From assembly GCA_963805475.1 (NCBI GenBank), contig CAWDUO010000001.1, forward strand, positions 1 through 64,000: 64,000 nucleotides of DNA, given 5' to 3'. The notes below the pieces were generated by a model, which did not search any database, was not told where the DNA came from, and saw only the letters and a program-made list of their open reading frames with translations. Origin of the DNA: VRUE01 sp963805475. Lineage in GTDB: Bacteria; Actinomycetota; Thermoleophilia; Solirubrobacterales; 70-9. This document shows, in pieces, positions 57,023 to 64,000 of the stretch. Made by a program: the position numbers and the translations under genes. Positions within the stretch are counted from its first letter, which is position 1. Each line of letters begins with the position of its first letter.

Positions 57023-57924
57023 GAGTGGGGCGGGGCTTGGCGGCGGCGGTCGACGCGGGCTTCGACCCGACGGCGCCGCTGACGCCGTCGGGCAACCTGC
57101 GCCGGCGGCGCGCCTTCAGCCGCCTCGCCGAGTACGGCGCAACCGGAGCCGCCGTGCTGGCGGTTGGGGTGCTCGCGATCGTCGTCTACACGGTCGTCGC
57201 CCGCGGCGCCTCCGCGCTGAGCCTCGAATTCCTCTTCACCGGCGAGCCGACCGGGATCGGGCCGGCGATCGTCGGCACCCTGGTGATCGTCGTCCTCGCT
57301 ACCGCGGTGGCGATGCCGATCGGGGTCCTCACCGCCCTCTACCTGACCGAGTTCGCCGGCGGCGGTCGCATCGACCGCACGGTCCGGCTCACCCTCGACC
57401 TGATCAACGGCCTGCCGTCGATCATCCTCGGCGTCGTCGTCTTCGGCCTGCTCGTCTACGGCCGCCCGCAGTTCGCCTTCGCCGGCTCGGTGGCGCTGGC
57501 GATCATCGAGCTGCCCTTGATCGCCCGCGGCAGCCAGGAGGTGCTGCTGCTCGTCCCCGGCAGCCTGCGCGAAGCGGCCGAAGCGCTCGGCGTCAGCCGC
57601 TGGCGCACGGTGCTCGGCGTGATCCTGCCCAGCGCCATGGGCGGCATCCTCACCTCGACCGTGCTGGCCGTCGCCCGCGCCGCCGGCGAGACCGCGCCGC
57701 TGATCCTGACCACCTCGGCCTTCGACGGCCGCTTCGTCAGCGTCAACCCCGCCGAAGCGCTGCCCAACATCCCGATGACGATCTTCAGCCTCTCCGAGGA
57801 AGCCAACCCGGAAGGCTTCACCCGCGCCTGGGGATCCTCGCTCGTCCTCATCGCCGCGATCCTCTTCGCCAGCCTCGGCGCCAGGGCGCTGCTCGCCCGC
57901 AGCCGCGCGAGGATGCAGCGATGA
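57019..57924 (+). CDS. pstA: Phosphate ABC transporter permease PstA
   Basis: 301 residues from ATG 57019. Six TMs; LTLDLINGLPSIILGVVVFG, EAAEALGVSRWRTVLGVILP (EAA loop) and VARAAGETAPLILT are diagnostic. ATGA overlaps on both sides couple it to pstC and pstB. Confidence 0.93.
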   Translation: MRVGRGLAAAVDAGFDPTAPLTPSGNLRRRRAFSRLAEYGATGAAVLAVGVLAIVVYTVVARGASALSLEFLFTGEPTGIGPAIVGTLVIVVLATAVAMPIGVLTALYLTEFAGGGRIDRTVRLTLDLINGLPSIILGVVVFGLLVYGRPQFAFAGSVALAIIELPLIARGSQEVLLLVPGSLREAAEALGVSRWRTVLGVILPSAMGGILTSTVLAVARAAGETAPLILTTSAFDGRFVSVNPAEALPNIPMTIFSLSEEANPEGFTRAWGSSLVLIAAILFASLGARALLARSRARMQR

Positions 57925-58778
57925 GCGCCAGCCCGCGGATGAGGATCCAGAGCGGGCCGGTGGCCGCGCCGGGCGCGAACGGCGCCGCGCGCCGGGTGCT
58001 CGGCGCCGAAGCCGTGTTCGAGGCCCGCGACGTCTCCGTCTTCTACGGCCGCAAGCGGGCCCTGACCGGCGTCAACCTGCGCATCCCGCGCAGCCGCATC
58101 ACCGCGCTGATCGGCCCCTCGGGCTGCGGCAAGACGACCTTCCTGCGCAGCCTCAACCGGATGAACGACTCGGTGCCGAGCTTCAGGCTGGAGGGCCAGG
58201 TCCTCTACCACGGGCACGACATGTACGCGGGCGACGTCGACCGGGTCGAGGTGCGCCGCCGGATCGGCATGGTCTTCCAGAAACCCAACCCCTTCCCCAA
58301 GTCGATCTACGACAACGTCGCCTGGGCGCCGCGCAACCTCGGTCTCAAGCGCGGCCTCGACGAGCGGGTCGAGAAGGCGCTGCGCGGGGCTGCGCTGTGG
58401 GACGAGGTCAAGGACCGGCTCCGCGACAGCGCCCTCGGCCTCTCCGGCGGCCAGCAGCAGCGCCTCTGCATCGCCCGCGCGATCGCGATCGAGCCCGACG
58501 TGCTGCTGCTCGACGAGCCCGCCTCGGCGCTCGACCCGATCGCGACGGCCTCGATCGAGGAGCTGATGCACAGCCTCAAAGGCCGCTTCACGATCGTCAT
58601 CGTCACGCACAACATGCAGCAGGCGGCGCGCGTCGCCGACCGCACCGCCTTCTTCAGCCTCGAGGCGGGCGAAGGCGAACCGTCGGGAACCCTGATCGAG
58701 TACGACGACACCGAGACGATCTTCGCCCAGCCGGCCGACCCGCGGACTCGCGACTACGTCAGCGGCCGCTTCGGCTAG
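57921..58778 (+). CDS. pstB: Phosphate ABC transporter ATP-binding protein PstB
   Basis: 285 residues. A 35-residue N-terminal extension precedes VFEARDVSVFYGRKRALTGV. Walker A GPSGCGKTTFLRSLNRMND is the PstB version, VFQKPNPFPKSIYDNVAW the Q-loop, signature LSGGQQQR, Walker B VLLLDEPASALDP, H-loop VTHNMQQAARVADR. It powers phosphate import. The last four bases overlap the convergent zinc-ribbon gene. No phoU gene follows. Confidence 0.94.
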   Translation: MSASPRMRIQSGPVAAPGANGAARRVLGAEAVFEARDVSVFYGRKRALTGVNLRIPRSRITALIGPSGCGKTTFLRSLNRMNDSVPSFRLEGQVLYHGHDMYAGDVDRVEVRRRIGMVFQKPNPFPKSIYDNVAWAPRNLGLKRGLDERVEKALRGAALWDEVKDRLRDSALGLSGGQQQRLCIARAIAIEPDVLLLDEPASALDPIATASIEELMHSLKGRFTIVIVTHNMQQAARVADRTAFFSLEAGEGEPSGTLIEYDDTETIFAQPADPRTRDYVSGRFG

Positions 58779-59110
58779 CGCTTCAAGATCGAGTCGCCGG
58801 AGACCTGCGCCAGCAGCGGCTGGCCGCACTGCCAGCAGTAGGTGGCGCCGCTGGAGTGGGGGGCGCCGCAGCTCGAGCAGGCGCCGGCCGTGCCGGTCTC
58901 CTCGCTGCGGACGATCCGTTCGACCTCGCCCAGCTCGGCGTCGGCGTCCTGCAGGGCGATCGCCCGCTTGACCAGGACGTCGACCTTCATCTGGTTGCGG
59001 ATCGCCATCTCGTAGGCGAGTCCGCCGAGGTCCCACTGCAGCTCGGCGACGCGGGCGATCAGCTGGTCGCGGCGCCGTTCGAGGTCGACCTTCGTCTCGT
59101 CGGAGATCAT
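58775..59110 (-). CDS. Small coiled-coil protein with C-terminal zinc ribbon
   Basis: 111 residues. A helical N-terminal part (DLERRRDQLIARVAELQWDL, AIRNQMKVDVLVKRAIALQD) is followed by a zinc ribbon CSSCGAPHSSGATYCWQCGQ. The ATG overlaps the stop of the upstream gene (ATGA), which also encodes a zinc ribbon, so the two are co-translated and may interact. Function unknown. Confidence 0.75.
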   Translation of the reverse strand: MISDETKVDLERRRDQLIARVAELQWDLGGLAYEMAIRNQMKVDVLVKRAIALQDADAELGEVERIVRSEETGTAGACSSCGAPHSSGATYCWQCGQPLLAQVSGDSILKR

Positions 59111-59745
59111 TCGCCGAAGAAGTTGCCGGTGAATTCGCCGCCTTCGCAGCCGGCTTCGCCGCTCTTGCACTTGTCCCCGGGTTGGACCGTGGCTTCGGGA
59201 AGGTTGACGTCGCCGGACGGCTTCAGCACTTCTTCGGCCGCGGGGTGCGCTTCGGCTTCCTTCAGCGCCTTTTGTTTCTGCGCCTTCGTCTTCGCCTTCG
59301 AGGCGCTGCCCCCGCCGGTTGTGGCGCCCTTCGAGCCGCCCGTCGAGGCCGTCGCTTCTTCCCCGCCGCCGCCGACCTTGATCACCTGCGGCGCCGCCGC
59401 GGTCTGGGCGACTTCGTGGGTGCCCGAGCGGCCGATCAGCACGCCGATGCCGAGCGCCAGCAGCAGCGTGCCGACCCCGGCGATCAGGGCGGCGTTGGGG
59501 GAGACGCCGCCGCGCTTCTTCTTCGGTGGCGGGGGCGGCGCCTGCTTGGGCCGCTTGACCGCGTCCATCAGCACGACCGCGTCCATGAACGGCAGGCGGG
59601 GGTCGCCGCGCCGCTGGCCGCACTCCAGGCAGTAGCGCTGGTCGCCCGCGATCGGCGCGCCGCAGGAGGCGCAGGCCTCGAGCTGCGCCTGGGAAGGCGA
59701 GGGTATATCGGGCGCCGGGGCAGAGCTGAGAGAGACGTCGGTCAC
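59107..59745 (-). CDS. Zinc-ribbon single-pass membrane protein
   Basis: 212 residues, GTG start. N-terminal cytosolic zinc ribbon CASCGAPIAGDQRYCLECGQ (about 25-44), a basic proline stretch (APPPPPKKKRGG), one TM (AALIAGVGTLLLALGIGVLI, about 85-105), then an extracytoplasmic Gly/Thr/Lys-rich region with a possible disulfide at CKSGEAGCEGG near the end. Coupled to the smaller zinc-ribbon gene downstream. The role is unknown; the topology suggests a membrane sensor or anchor. Confidence 0.75.
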   Translation of the reverse strand: MTDVSLSSAPAPDIPSPSQAQLEACASCGAPIAGDQRYCLECGQRRGDPRLPFMDAVVLMDAVKRPKQAPPPPPKKKRGGVSPNAALIAGVGTLLLALGIGVLIGRSGTHEVAQTAAAPQVIKVGGGGEEATASTGGSKGATTGGGSASKAKTKAQKQKALKEAEAHPAAEEVLKPSGDVNLPEATVQPGDKCKSGEAGCEGGEFTGNFFGE

Positions 59746-59789
59746 TCCTCGGCGATTGTCCCCGGTACCCGAATGCCGGTGTTGCCCAG

Positions 59790-59818
59790 CTGTGAACGAG
59801 TGGTAACCAGAGTGTTAA
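59790..59818 (+). promoter_or_regulatory. Pho-box-like tandem repeats upstream of the phosphoesterase gene
   Basis: CTGTGAA (59790-59796), TGGTAAC (59801-59807), GTGTTAA (59812-59818): 11-bp periodicity with 4-bp spacers, the same arrangement as 56016-56044, about 58 bases before the start codon. Confidence 0.55.
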
Positions 59819-59875
59819 AAGCCGTACTCCGGATCTTCACAACACGGCGCTCTGTCACGGTGAGACTTCACGGGG

Positions 59876-61342
59876 TTGTCCAGGAAGAAGCCCGACGAAG
59901 ATTCAGCGCCCGACGCGCTCCCGTCCGAGGACCACGATCCATGGTGGTTCATGCCGACCCCGCAGGTCGCCGCGGTCGCGGTGATGGCGATGCTGACGGC
60001 GGGGGTGGTGATCGGCTCGGTGACCAGCCCCCTCGCGCGCAGCTACGGCGCGGCGCCGATCGTCGTCGAGGAGCTGGGCGGCGCCGAACCGGAAGAAGCC
60101 GAGGAAGCCGAAACCGTGAGCGCCGAACCGAGCTTCGCGCCCGAAGCCGCCGCCTACGTGCCGCCCGCCGAAGCGCCCCTCCCCGCGGCGCCGGAAGCCG
60201 AAGCGCCGCCGGCCGAAGCGCCGCCGCCGCTCGAACTCCCCCCCGAACTGGAAGAAGAAACGCTGCCCGAAATCAAACACGTCTTCCTGATCGTGCTCGA
60301 CGGGCACGGCTACGAAGAAGCCTTCGGCAAGGAATCCAAAGCGCCCTACCTGTCCGGGACGCTGGCCGAAGAAGGCAAGCTGCTCGCCAACTACTACGCG
60401 GTCGCCCAGGGCGGCCTCGCCAACCAGATCGCCCTGCTCAGCGGTCAGGGGCCGACCCCGCAGACGGTCGAAGGCTGCCCCGAATACAGGCCGATCGAAC
60501 CGGGGACGCTGAGCGCCGAAGGTCAGGTCGAAGGCGAAGGCTGCGTCTACCCGAAGGAAGCGGAAACGCTGCCCGCGCAGCTGACGAAAGCCAAGCTGAG
60601 CTGGAAGGCCTACGTCGAGCCGCCGGGGGGCGACGAAGCGGGCGCGCCGCCGCCCGAAAGCTGCTACCTGACGCCGCGCAACCCCTTCGCCTACTTCGCC
60701 GGCGTGACCGAAAGCGCCGAATGCGCGCAGAACGACATCACCCTCGACCAGCTCGCGCCCGACCTGAAGAAGGCCGAGACGACGCCGAGCTTCTCCTACG
60801 TCGTCCCCAACACCTGCCACGACGGCGGCGAAACGCCCTGCGCCGCCGAACAGCCCGCCGGCCTCGCCCCCGCCGAAGAATTCCTCGAAGAAGTCGTCCC
60901 GGAGATCGTCGCTTCGCCGGCCTACGAAGCCGAAGGGGGGCTGATCGCGATCACCTTCGACCAGGCGCCCCAGGAAGGCGAAGCCGCCGACCCGAGCTCC
61001 TGCTGCGCGACGCCCGAATACCCGAACCTGCCGGCCCCGGCCGCAAGCGCCGAACCGGCCGCCACGGGGCCGGTCAAACCCAGCGGCGGCGGCGGGCGGG
61101 TGGGGATGCTGCTGATCTCGCCCTACGTCGCGGCGGGCACGGTCGACGAAGCCGCCTACTACAACCACTTCTCCTTCCTGCGCAGCGTCGAGGAACTGCT
61201 CGGGCTCGAACCGCTCGGCTACGCGGCCGAACCGGCGCTGGCCGGCTTCGACAGCAGCGTCTACGACGCCTCGCCCGAAGAATCGACGACCGCCAGCCCC
61301 AGCCGGCGGAGTCAGCGGACGCGTTCGGGCGCGAAGCGGTAG
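59876..61342 (+). CDS. Membrane-anchored phosphoesterase (phospholipase C/acid phosphatase family)
   Basis: 488 residues, TTG start. Cytosolic acidic N-terminus, one TM (PQVAAVAVMAMLTAGVVIGS, about 30-50), a 65-residue Glu/Pro/Ala-rich stalk, then a phosphoesterase-family catalytic domain: IKHVFLIVLDGHGYEEAFG (metal Asp; the usual ENxxF is replaced by a Gly/His version), NYYAVAQGGLANQIALLSGQ, YVVPNTCHDGG, GLIAITFDQA, and VGMLLISPYVAAGTVDEAAY with YNHFSFLRSVEELLGL. Predicted to release phosphate outside the cell. Glu codons are mostly GAA here. Position beside pst genes and a PhoB-like protein, with a Pho-box-like promoter, supports phosphate-starvation expression. Confidence 0.8.
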   Translation: MSRKKPDEDSAPDALPSEDHDPWWFMPTPQVAAVAVMAMLTAGVVIGSVTSPLARSYGAAPIVVEELGGAEPEEAEEAETVSAEPSFAPEAAAYVPPAEAPLPAAPEAEAPPAEAPPPLELPPELEEETLPEIKHVFLIVLDGHGYEEAFGKESKAPYLSGTLAEEGKLLANYYAVAQGGLANQIALLSGQGPTPQTVEGCPEYRPIEPGTLSAEGQVEGEGCVYPKEAETLPAQLTKAKLSWKAYVEPPGGDEAGAPPPESCYLTPRNPFAYFAGVTESAECAQNDITLDQLAPDLKKAETTPSFSYVVPNTCHDGGETPCAAEQPAGLAPAEEFLEEVVPEIVASPAYEAEGGLIAITFDQAPQEGEAADPSSCCATPEYPNLPAPAASAEPAATGPVKPSGGGGRVGMLLISPYVAAGTVDEAAYYNHFSFLRSVEELLGLEPLGYAAEPALAGFDSSVYDASPEESTTASPSRRSQRTRSGAKR

Positions 61343-61659
61343 CCGATGCCGAAGTGAGTGTGGATGTAGCGCCACTCCGGCGCCGCCAGCTCGAGCTTGC
61401 CGCGGACCTTGCGCACGAGCACGTCGACCGAGCGGCTGCGGTGCTGCATCTCTCCGCCCCACATCAGGCGGTAGATCTCGGGACGCTGGACGACCGAGTC
61501 GAGGCGCTGCGCCAGCAGGTTGAACAGCTCGAACTCGCGCACGGTGAAGCCGACCCGGACCCCGCCGACCAGCACCTGAAGTTCGCCGGGCCGCACCTCC
61601 AGGTTGGCGACCCGGTAGGGCGGCTGGGCGGACTCCTGGGCCGATGATTTCACCAGCAT
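61312..61659 (-). CDS. PhoB-type winged-helix DNA-binding protein without a receiver domain
   Basis: 115 residues from ATG 61659. The whole protein is an OmpR/PhoB C-terminal effector domain: LEVRPGELQVLVGGVRVGFT, VREFELFNLLAQRLDSVVQR, then MWGGEMQHRSRSVDVLVRKV-RGKL and the wing WRYIHTHFGIGYRFAPERV. No receiver is encoded upstream; in-frame extension would run into the lysC promoter and gene. Located among pst genes and a phosphoesterase; binding to the 11-bp-periodic repeats is a reasonable inference. The 3' end overlaps the phosphoesterase gene by 31 bp. Confidence 0.82.
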   Translation of the reverse strand: MLVKSSAQESAQPPYRVANLEVRPGELQVLVGGVRVGFTVREFELFNLLAQRLDSVVQRPEIYRLMWGGEMQHRSRSVDVLVRKVRGKLELAAPEWRYIHTHFGIGYRFAPERVR

Positions 61660-61700
61660 GGTCAGAGCCTCTCCGACCCGCCGTCCGCGACCGTGAACAT

Positions 61701-61729
61701 GTTGTGTCGAACTTGAGAAGATTTGGATA
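61701..61729. promoter_or_regulatory. Weak Pho-box-like repeats upstream of the PhoB-like gene and lysC
   Basis: GTTGTGT (61701-61707), CTTGAGA (61712-61718), TTGGATA (61723-61729), again about 11 bp apart but less well conserved. It could mediate autoregulation of the leftward PhoB-like gene. Confidence 0.35.
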
Positions 61730-61792
61730 ACAGCTCGACGACGGGGCGCGACCGTCGCGCGCCGCCGCCCCGGACTATCCTCGGACGCTGAT

Positions 61793-63088
61793 ATGAGCGC
61801 GGGGAACCCCGACATCGTCGTGATGAAGTTCGGCGGCACCTCGGTCGCCGGCGCCGAGCAGATCAAGCGCGCCGCGCGGCGGATCGTCGCCGCCCAGGAG
61901 GCCGGCAGCCGGGTCGTCGCGGTGCTCTCGGCGCGCGGCAAGACGACCGACGAGCTGCTCGCCCAGGCGCACGAGATCTCCGCCCGGCCGGTGGCGCGGG
62001 AGATGGACATGCTGCTCTCGACCGGCGAGCGGATCTCCTGTGCGCTCTGCGCGATGGCGATCCACGACATGGGCCACGAGGCGATCTCGCTGACCGGCTC
62101 GCAGGCCGGCATCGTCACCGACTCCCTGCACACCAGGGCGAAGATCGTCGACGTGCGCGCCGAGCGCATCCGCGAGCTGCTGGAGAGGGACCGGATCGTG
62201 CTCGTCGCCGGCTTCCAGGGCGTCTCCACCGACAGCCGCGACGTGACCACGCTCGGCCGCGGCGGCTCCGACACGACCGCCGTCGCGCTCGCTGCGGCGC
62301 TCGGCGCCGGGGTCTGCGAGATCTACACCGACGTCGCCGGCGTCTTCAGCGCCGACCCGCGGATCGTCCCCGGCGCCCGCAAGCTGCCCTACGCCTCCTA
62401 CGAGGAGATGCTCGAGATGTCGGCCTCCGGGGCGAAGGTCCTGCAGCTGCGCTCGGTCGAGTACGCGCGCAACAACGGCGTCCGCATCCACTGCCGCAGC
62501 AGCTTCGAGGACGGCCCCGGTACCCTCGTCGTCAGCGAAGCCGAGAGCGAGAAGGAGACCGTGGAGCAGCCTTTCGTAACCGCAGTGACCCACTCCGACG
62601 GGGAGGCGCGGGTGACCCTGACCGGGGTCGACGACGAGCCGGGCGTGGCCGGGCGGATCTTCACCGCGCTGGCCGACGCCGGGATCAACGTCGACGTGAT
62701 CATCCAGAACGAGCCGCTCGGCGAGGACGCGCTGGCCGACCTCTCCTTCACCGTCGACCGCGCCGACCTGGCCGCGGCGACCGAGACGGTCTCCGCGCTC
62801 GGCGTCAGCCGCGGCGTCAAGGCCGAAGAGCGGATCGGCAAGGTCTCGATCGTCGGCGCCGGCATGCGCTCGCACCCCGGCGTAGCCGCCAAGGTCTTCG
62901 AGGTTCTCGGCGGCGAGGGGATCAACATCGAGATGATCTCGACCTCGCCGATCAAGATCTCCTGCGTCATCGCCGCCGACCGCGTTCCGGACGCGGTGCG
63001 GGCGCTGCACGAGGCCTTCGAGCTGGGGGCGGACGCGATCAAGGCCGAGGACCCGATGGGGCCCGAGCACCGACCGACGGTCGCATGA
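61793..63088 (+). CDS. lysC: Aspartate kinase
   Basis: 431 residues. Kinase domain with VVMKFGGTSVAGAEQIKRAA, VLSARGKTTDELL, SLTGSQAGIVTD, VLVAGFQGVS, TLGRGGSDTTAVALAAALGA and EIYTDVAGVFSADPRIV. Two C-terminal ACT domains (about 275-425) with VTLTGVDDEPGVAGRIFTAL and INIEMISTSPIKISCVIAAD for feedback inhibition by lysine/threonine. It begins the aspartate pathway and is coupled to asd by an ATGA overlap. Confidence 0.95.
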   Translation: MSAGNPDIVVMKFGGTSVAGAEQIKRAARRIVAAQEAGSRVVAVLSARGKTTDELLAQAHEISARPVAREMDMLLSTGERISCALCAMAIHDMGHEAISLTGSQAGIVTDSLHTRAKIVDVRAERIRELLERDRIVLVAGFQGVSTDSRDVTTLGRGGSDTTAVALAAALGAGVCEIYTDVAGVFSADPRIVPGARKLPYASYEEMLEMSASGAKVLQLRSVEYARNNGVRIHCRSSFEDGPGTLVVSEAESEKETVEQPFVTAVTHSDGEARVTLTGVDDEPGVAGRIFTALADAGINVDVIIQNEPLGEDALADLSFTVDRADLAAATETVSALGVSRGVKAEERIGKVSIVGAGMRSHPGVAAKVFEVLGGEGINIEMISTSPIKISCVIAADRVPDAVRALHEAFELGADAIKAEDPMGPEHRPTVA

Positions 63089-64000
63089 GGGTCGGCGTCC
63101 TCGGCGCCACCGGGCTGGTCGGGACGACGATCCTCGACCTGCTGGGCGCGCGCGAGTTTCCCGCCGACGGAGGTCGTCCCGTTCGCCTCCGAGCGCTCCG
63201 CCGGCAAGGCGATCGAGTGGGGCGACGAGGAGCTGGAGGTCCACGCGCTCAGCGAGGACTCGATCCAGGGCCTGGATCTGGTCCTCTCCTCGGCCGGCGG
63301 CGCGGTCAGCGCCGAGTGGACGCCGAAGCTGGTCGAGGCGGGCGCGGTGGTCGTCGACAACACCAGCTACTGGCGGATGCGCGACGACGTGCCGCTGGTC
63401 GTCGCCGAGGTCAACCCCGACGACCTCGCCGGCCACAGGGGGATCGTCGCCAACCCGAACTGCTCGACGATGCAGATGGTCGTCGCGCTGAAGCCGCTCT
63501 ACGACGCCGCCGGGATCGAGCGGCTGGTGGTCTCCACCTACCAGGCCGTCTCCGGCACCGGCAAGGCGGCGATCGACGAGCTGCGCGAGCAGTCGCGGGC
63601 GCTGCTCGAGGGCCGCGACGCCGCCGCGCCCTCCGTCTACCCCCACCGGATCGCCTTCAACGCGCTCGCCCAGGCGGGCAGCTTCGCCGCCGGCGACGAC
63701 CACACCGACGAGGAGCGCAAGCTGATGAACGAGACGCGCAAGATCCTCGGCGACCCGGAGATCCGCGTCAGCGCCACCTGCGTGCGCGTGCCGGTCGTCA
63801 CCGGCCACTCCGAGGCGGTCAACGTGCAGACGCGCGAGCCGCTGGAGCCCGAGCGCGCCCGCGAGCTGCTGGCGGCGGCGCCGGGCGTCACCGTCGTCGA
63901 CGACCCGGCCGCCGCGCGCTACCCGATGGCGACCGAGGCCGAGGGCCGCGACGACGTCTTCGTCGGCAGGATCCGCCGCGACCCCGGCAACGAGCGCGCG
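63085..64000 (+). CDS. asd: Aspartate-semialdehyde dehydrogenase, partial, with a one-base frameshift
   Basis: The start ATG overlaps the lysC stop. The first frame gives MRVGVLGATGLVGTTILDLL then GAREFP; the remainder continues in another frame as EVVPFASERSAGKAIEWGDE, NPNCSTMQMVVALKPLYDAA (catalytic Cys), STYQAVSGTGKAAI and ATCVRVPVVTGHSEAVNVQT. Removing one T from TTT at 63157-63159 restores EFPPTEVVPF. The gene runs off the window at 64000. Asd is essential for lysine, diaminopimelate and threonine synthesis, so the shift is almost certainly a sequence error. Confidence 0.9.
   Translation, partial: MRVGVLGATGLVGTTILDLLGAREFPADGGRPVRLRALRRQGDRVGRRGAGGPRAQRGLDPGPGSGPLLGRRRGQRRVDAEAGRGGRGGRRQHQLLADARRRAAGRRRGQPRRPRRPQGDRRQPELLDDADGRRAEAALRRRRDRAAGGLHLPGRLRHRQGGDRRAARAVAGAARGPRRRRALRLPPPDRLQRARPGGQLRRRRRPHRRGAQADERDAQDPRRPGDPRQRHLRARAGRHRPLRGGQRADARAAGARARPRAAGGGAGRHRRRRPGRRALPDGDRGRGPRRRLRRQDPPRPRQRAR

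Noticed and set aside
1..64000. CRISPR array or cas genes
   Set aside because: No regularly spaced identical repeats and no Cas-like reading frames were seen.

Overview
The window is a single stretch of GC-rich (about 70 percent by eye) actinobacterial chromosome. The gene content (FolE2-type GTP cyclohydrolase, F420/DDN-type oxidoreductase, primary sigma factor with a long N-terminal extension, many GTG/TTG starts, families of paralogous ArsR-like regulators) suggests the class Thermoleophilia, probably Solirubrobacterales. That placement is inference from gene style; no 16S rRNA gene is present.

Layout. 1-8.2 kb is an eroded exopolysaccharide locus (BY-kinase C-terminus, sugar transferase, broken UDP-sugar dehydrogenase, broken tail of a secreted protein) interleaved with toxin-antitoxin modules and remnants: wHTH-nucleotidyltransferase/HEPN, an AbiEi fragment, a BECR-like/DUF2283 pair, HicB, an RHH remnant and an RHH-MazF fusion. 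Short direct repeats (82 bp and 34 bp) mark this as a recombination-prone island. 8.3-10.5 kb is a GAF histidine kinase and LuxR-type response regulator. 10.6-13.2 kb is a compact integrative element inserted in tRNA-Thr(CGT), bounded by 44-bp identical att repeats and carrying integrase, a NYN-domain protein and a Glu-rich lipoprotein. 13.9-17.6 kb holds an MccB-like RRE-E1 enzyme, two paralogous ArsR-type regulators and a 19-codon gene with a very strong ribosome binding site; a 12-bp motif shared by the two divergent promoter regions ties these together as a candidate undescribed RiPP or peptide-signalling system. It is followed by a lipoprotein and an MMPL exporter.

20-28 kb is mainly housekeeping (pgsA, folE2, primary sigma factor, tRNA-Tyr, SDR, MerR, dCTP deaminase, YtoQ, ATP-dependent DNA ligase). 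28-35 kb is an oligopeptide ABC transporter operon and an MFS exporter. 35-41 kb carries an HD-GYP phosphodiesterase, alcohol dehydrogenase, GST, pterin dehydratase, ArfB and two more TA pairs. 42.7-45.4 kb is an ApbE/FMN-binding/ferric-reductase-like operon for extracytoplasmic flavin electron transfer. 45.6-50.5 kb contains tRNA-Val, an antiporter, a large-type SRP RNA with Alu domain, an ABC-2 exporter and a membrane glycosyltransferase-like protein. 50.6-53.3 kb is the dnaX-ybaB-recR operon. 55-61.7 kb is a phosphate-starvation block (pstS divergent from pstCAB, a membrane-anchored phosphoesterase, a receiver-less PhoB-like DNA-binding protein) with 11-bp-periodic Pho-box-like repeats. The window ends in lysC-asd.

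Quality caveat: at least four otherwise intact genes (metallophosphoesterase, uracil-DNA glycosylase, MFS transporter and the essential asd) each contain one single-base frameshift, some of them in homopolymer runs. This points to residual assembly indels rather than four real pseudogenes. No CRISPR array, rRNA operon, tmRNA, RNase P RNA, replication origin or recognised insertion sequence was seen.
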